22,541 bases of DNA from DASYRM01 sp036004405. Lineage in GTDB: Bacteria; Acidobacteriota; Vicinamibacteria; Vicinamibacterales; UBA2999. Below the pieces are notes generated by a model, which ran no database searches, was not told the DNA's origin, and saw nothing but the letters and a program-made list of their open reading frames with translations. Both the position numbers and the translations under genes were made by a program. Positions 22,080 to 22,541 of this stretch are shown here, piece after piece (positions within the stretch are counted from its first letter, which is position 1; the number at the start of each line of letters is the position of its first letter). Location: assembly GCA_036004405.1 (NCBI GenBank), contig DASYRM010000112.1:1-22541 (forward strand), given 5' to 3'.

Positions 22080-22541
22080 ATGAGAGACGGTTCGACTCTC
22101 GACGCATCGGGCGATGTGGTCTTGCAGGTCGAAGGACCGGCTGGGACCTTCGTTGGCTACGTCTTCTCCGAGGTTCCGGCGGCGCGTCGTAGTTGGATTG
22201 CCATTCGCGCGTCCGGCACGGGCAAGTCGCTTCAGCTGGTTCGCGAGCTGGCGGACGAACTGCGGACCGTACTGCTCGAGTCCAGCCCTCGCGTCACCGA
22301 GTCAACGGTCCCCGGAACCGATCCAGCGATGGGCGCGCCTGGAGACCATCCGGAGCTGCGCAAGGTGCTCGTGCTGGTGGCCGCCGACGGCGAGCCGTTC
22401 GTCGACCATGCCTGGTACCAGAACTGGGAGTCGGACGCGCATGACGCGAGTGTCATCACGGTGGTGCCGCCCCTCACGCCACCCACGTCGTTCGAGAATC
22501 TCTTGCCCGCCAGCGTTCGGCACGACGATCAGCACCTCCTG
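22080..22541 (+). CDS. Unrecognised protein, N-terminal 154 residues (runs off the window end)
   Basis: The frame is open from ATG 22080, six bases after the previous stop, to the last base of the window, 154 codons with no stop. The only possible ribosome-binding site is a weak GA-rich stretch that includes the previous stop. The product starts MRDGSTLDASGDVVLQVEGP, with no signal peptide. Later text includes AARRSWIAIRASGTGKSLQL, a helix-like LVRELADELRTVLLES, then KVLVLVAADGEPFVDHAWYQNWE and ASVITVVPPLTPP. The alternation of hydrophobic strand, acidic loop and helix suggests an alpha/beta domain. TGKS looks P-loop-like, but the required upstream glycine is absent. No family recognised; it may not belong to the preceding operon. 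Confidence 0.55.
   Translation, partial: MRDGSTLDASGDVVLQVEGPAGTFVGYVFSEVPAARRSWIAIRASGTGKSLQLVRELADELRTVLLESSPRVTESTVPGTDPAMGAPGDHPELRKVLVLVAADGEPFVDHAWYQNWESDAHDASVITVVPPLTPPTSFENLLPASVRHDDQHLL

Noticed and set aside
22197..22230. Walker A motif in the last gene
   Set aside because: The pattern GxxxxGK[ST] is not met; the position of the first glycine is Arg.

Overview
The window is GC-rich chromosomal DNA (mostly around two-thirds G+C by eye) from a Gram-negative bacterium. A TonB-dependent receptor and many Sec signal peptides ending in A-x-A point to an outer membrane. The gene mix fits a soil acidobacterium of the Vicinamibacteria type: a TPR-tailed Ser/Thr kinase, DUF4159, DUF6152 and its secreted neighbour, a DinB-like secreted protein, and a cupredoxin with a carboxypeptidase-like tail. 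The taxonomic placement is inferred from gene content only. No rRNA, tRNA, CRISPR array, insertion sequence or phage gene was seen.

Layout. 1-1346: an ECF sigma factor overlapping a membrane-anchored, anti-sigma-like protein (cut by the window edge), divergent from a STAS-domain protein, with a 12-bp palindrome between them. 1309-6093 (minus strand): three tightly overlapping genes encode a TonB-dependent receptor, a small polytopic membrane protein and a GIDDTD (TiaS-like) protein. Two secreted proteins follow, one of them PepSY-like. 6174-10144: a DUF2278 protein, divergent from a large MASE1-PAS-PAS-HisKA-HATPase-receiver hybrid kinase. 10300-12937: a PAP2 phosphatase converging on a minus-strand run of flavin reductase, DinB-like protein and an apparently 5'-truncated cupredoxin-like gene. 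13015-14789: a tiny basic tudor-like protein antisense to the tail of a DEAD-box helicase gene, which lies directly behind an RRM RNA-binding protein gene. 15020-17011: two tandem AhpD-like paralogues behind a DUF4159 gene. 17126-20766: a secreted protein, then a Ser/Thr kinase-TPR gene with a small lysine-rich, lower-GC gene at its 3' end. 20890-22541: a DUF6152 protein, a second secreted protein and a gene cut by the window end.

Two items look most worth following. The first is the receptor/membrane protein/TiaS-like unit, which has the form of an uptake-and-salvage module for an unknown compound; each junction is a 4-bp start-stop overlap. The second is a set of RNA-structure candidates: the leader of the RRM gene, where the Shine-Dalgarno sequence can pair either with a distant perfect 7-nt complement or leave it for a local hairpin, and an 11-bp perfect inverted repeat that covers the start codon of the first AhpD-like gene. 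A repeated CTACACT motif upstream of four minus-strand genes between 12.9 and 17.0 kb may be the local -10 element.
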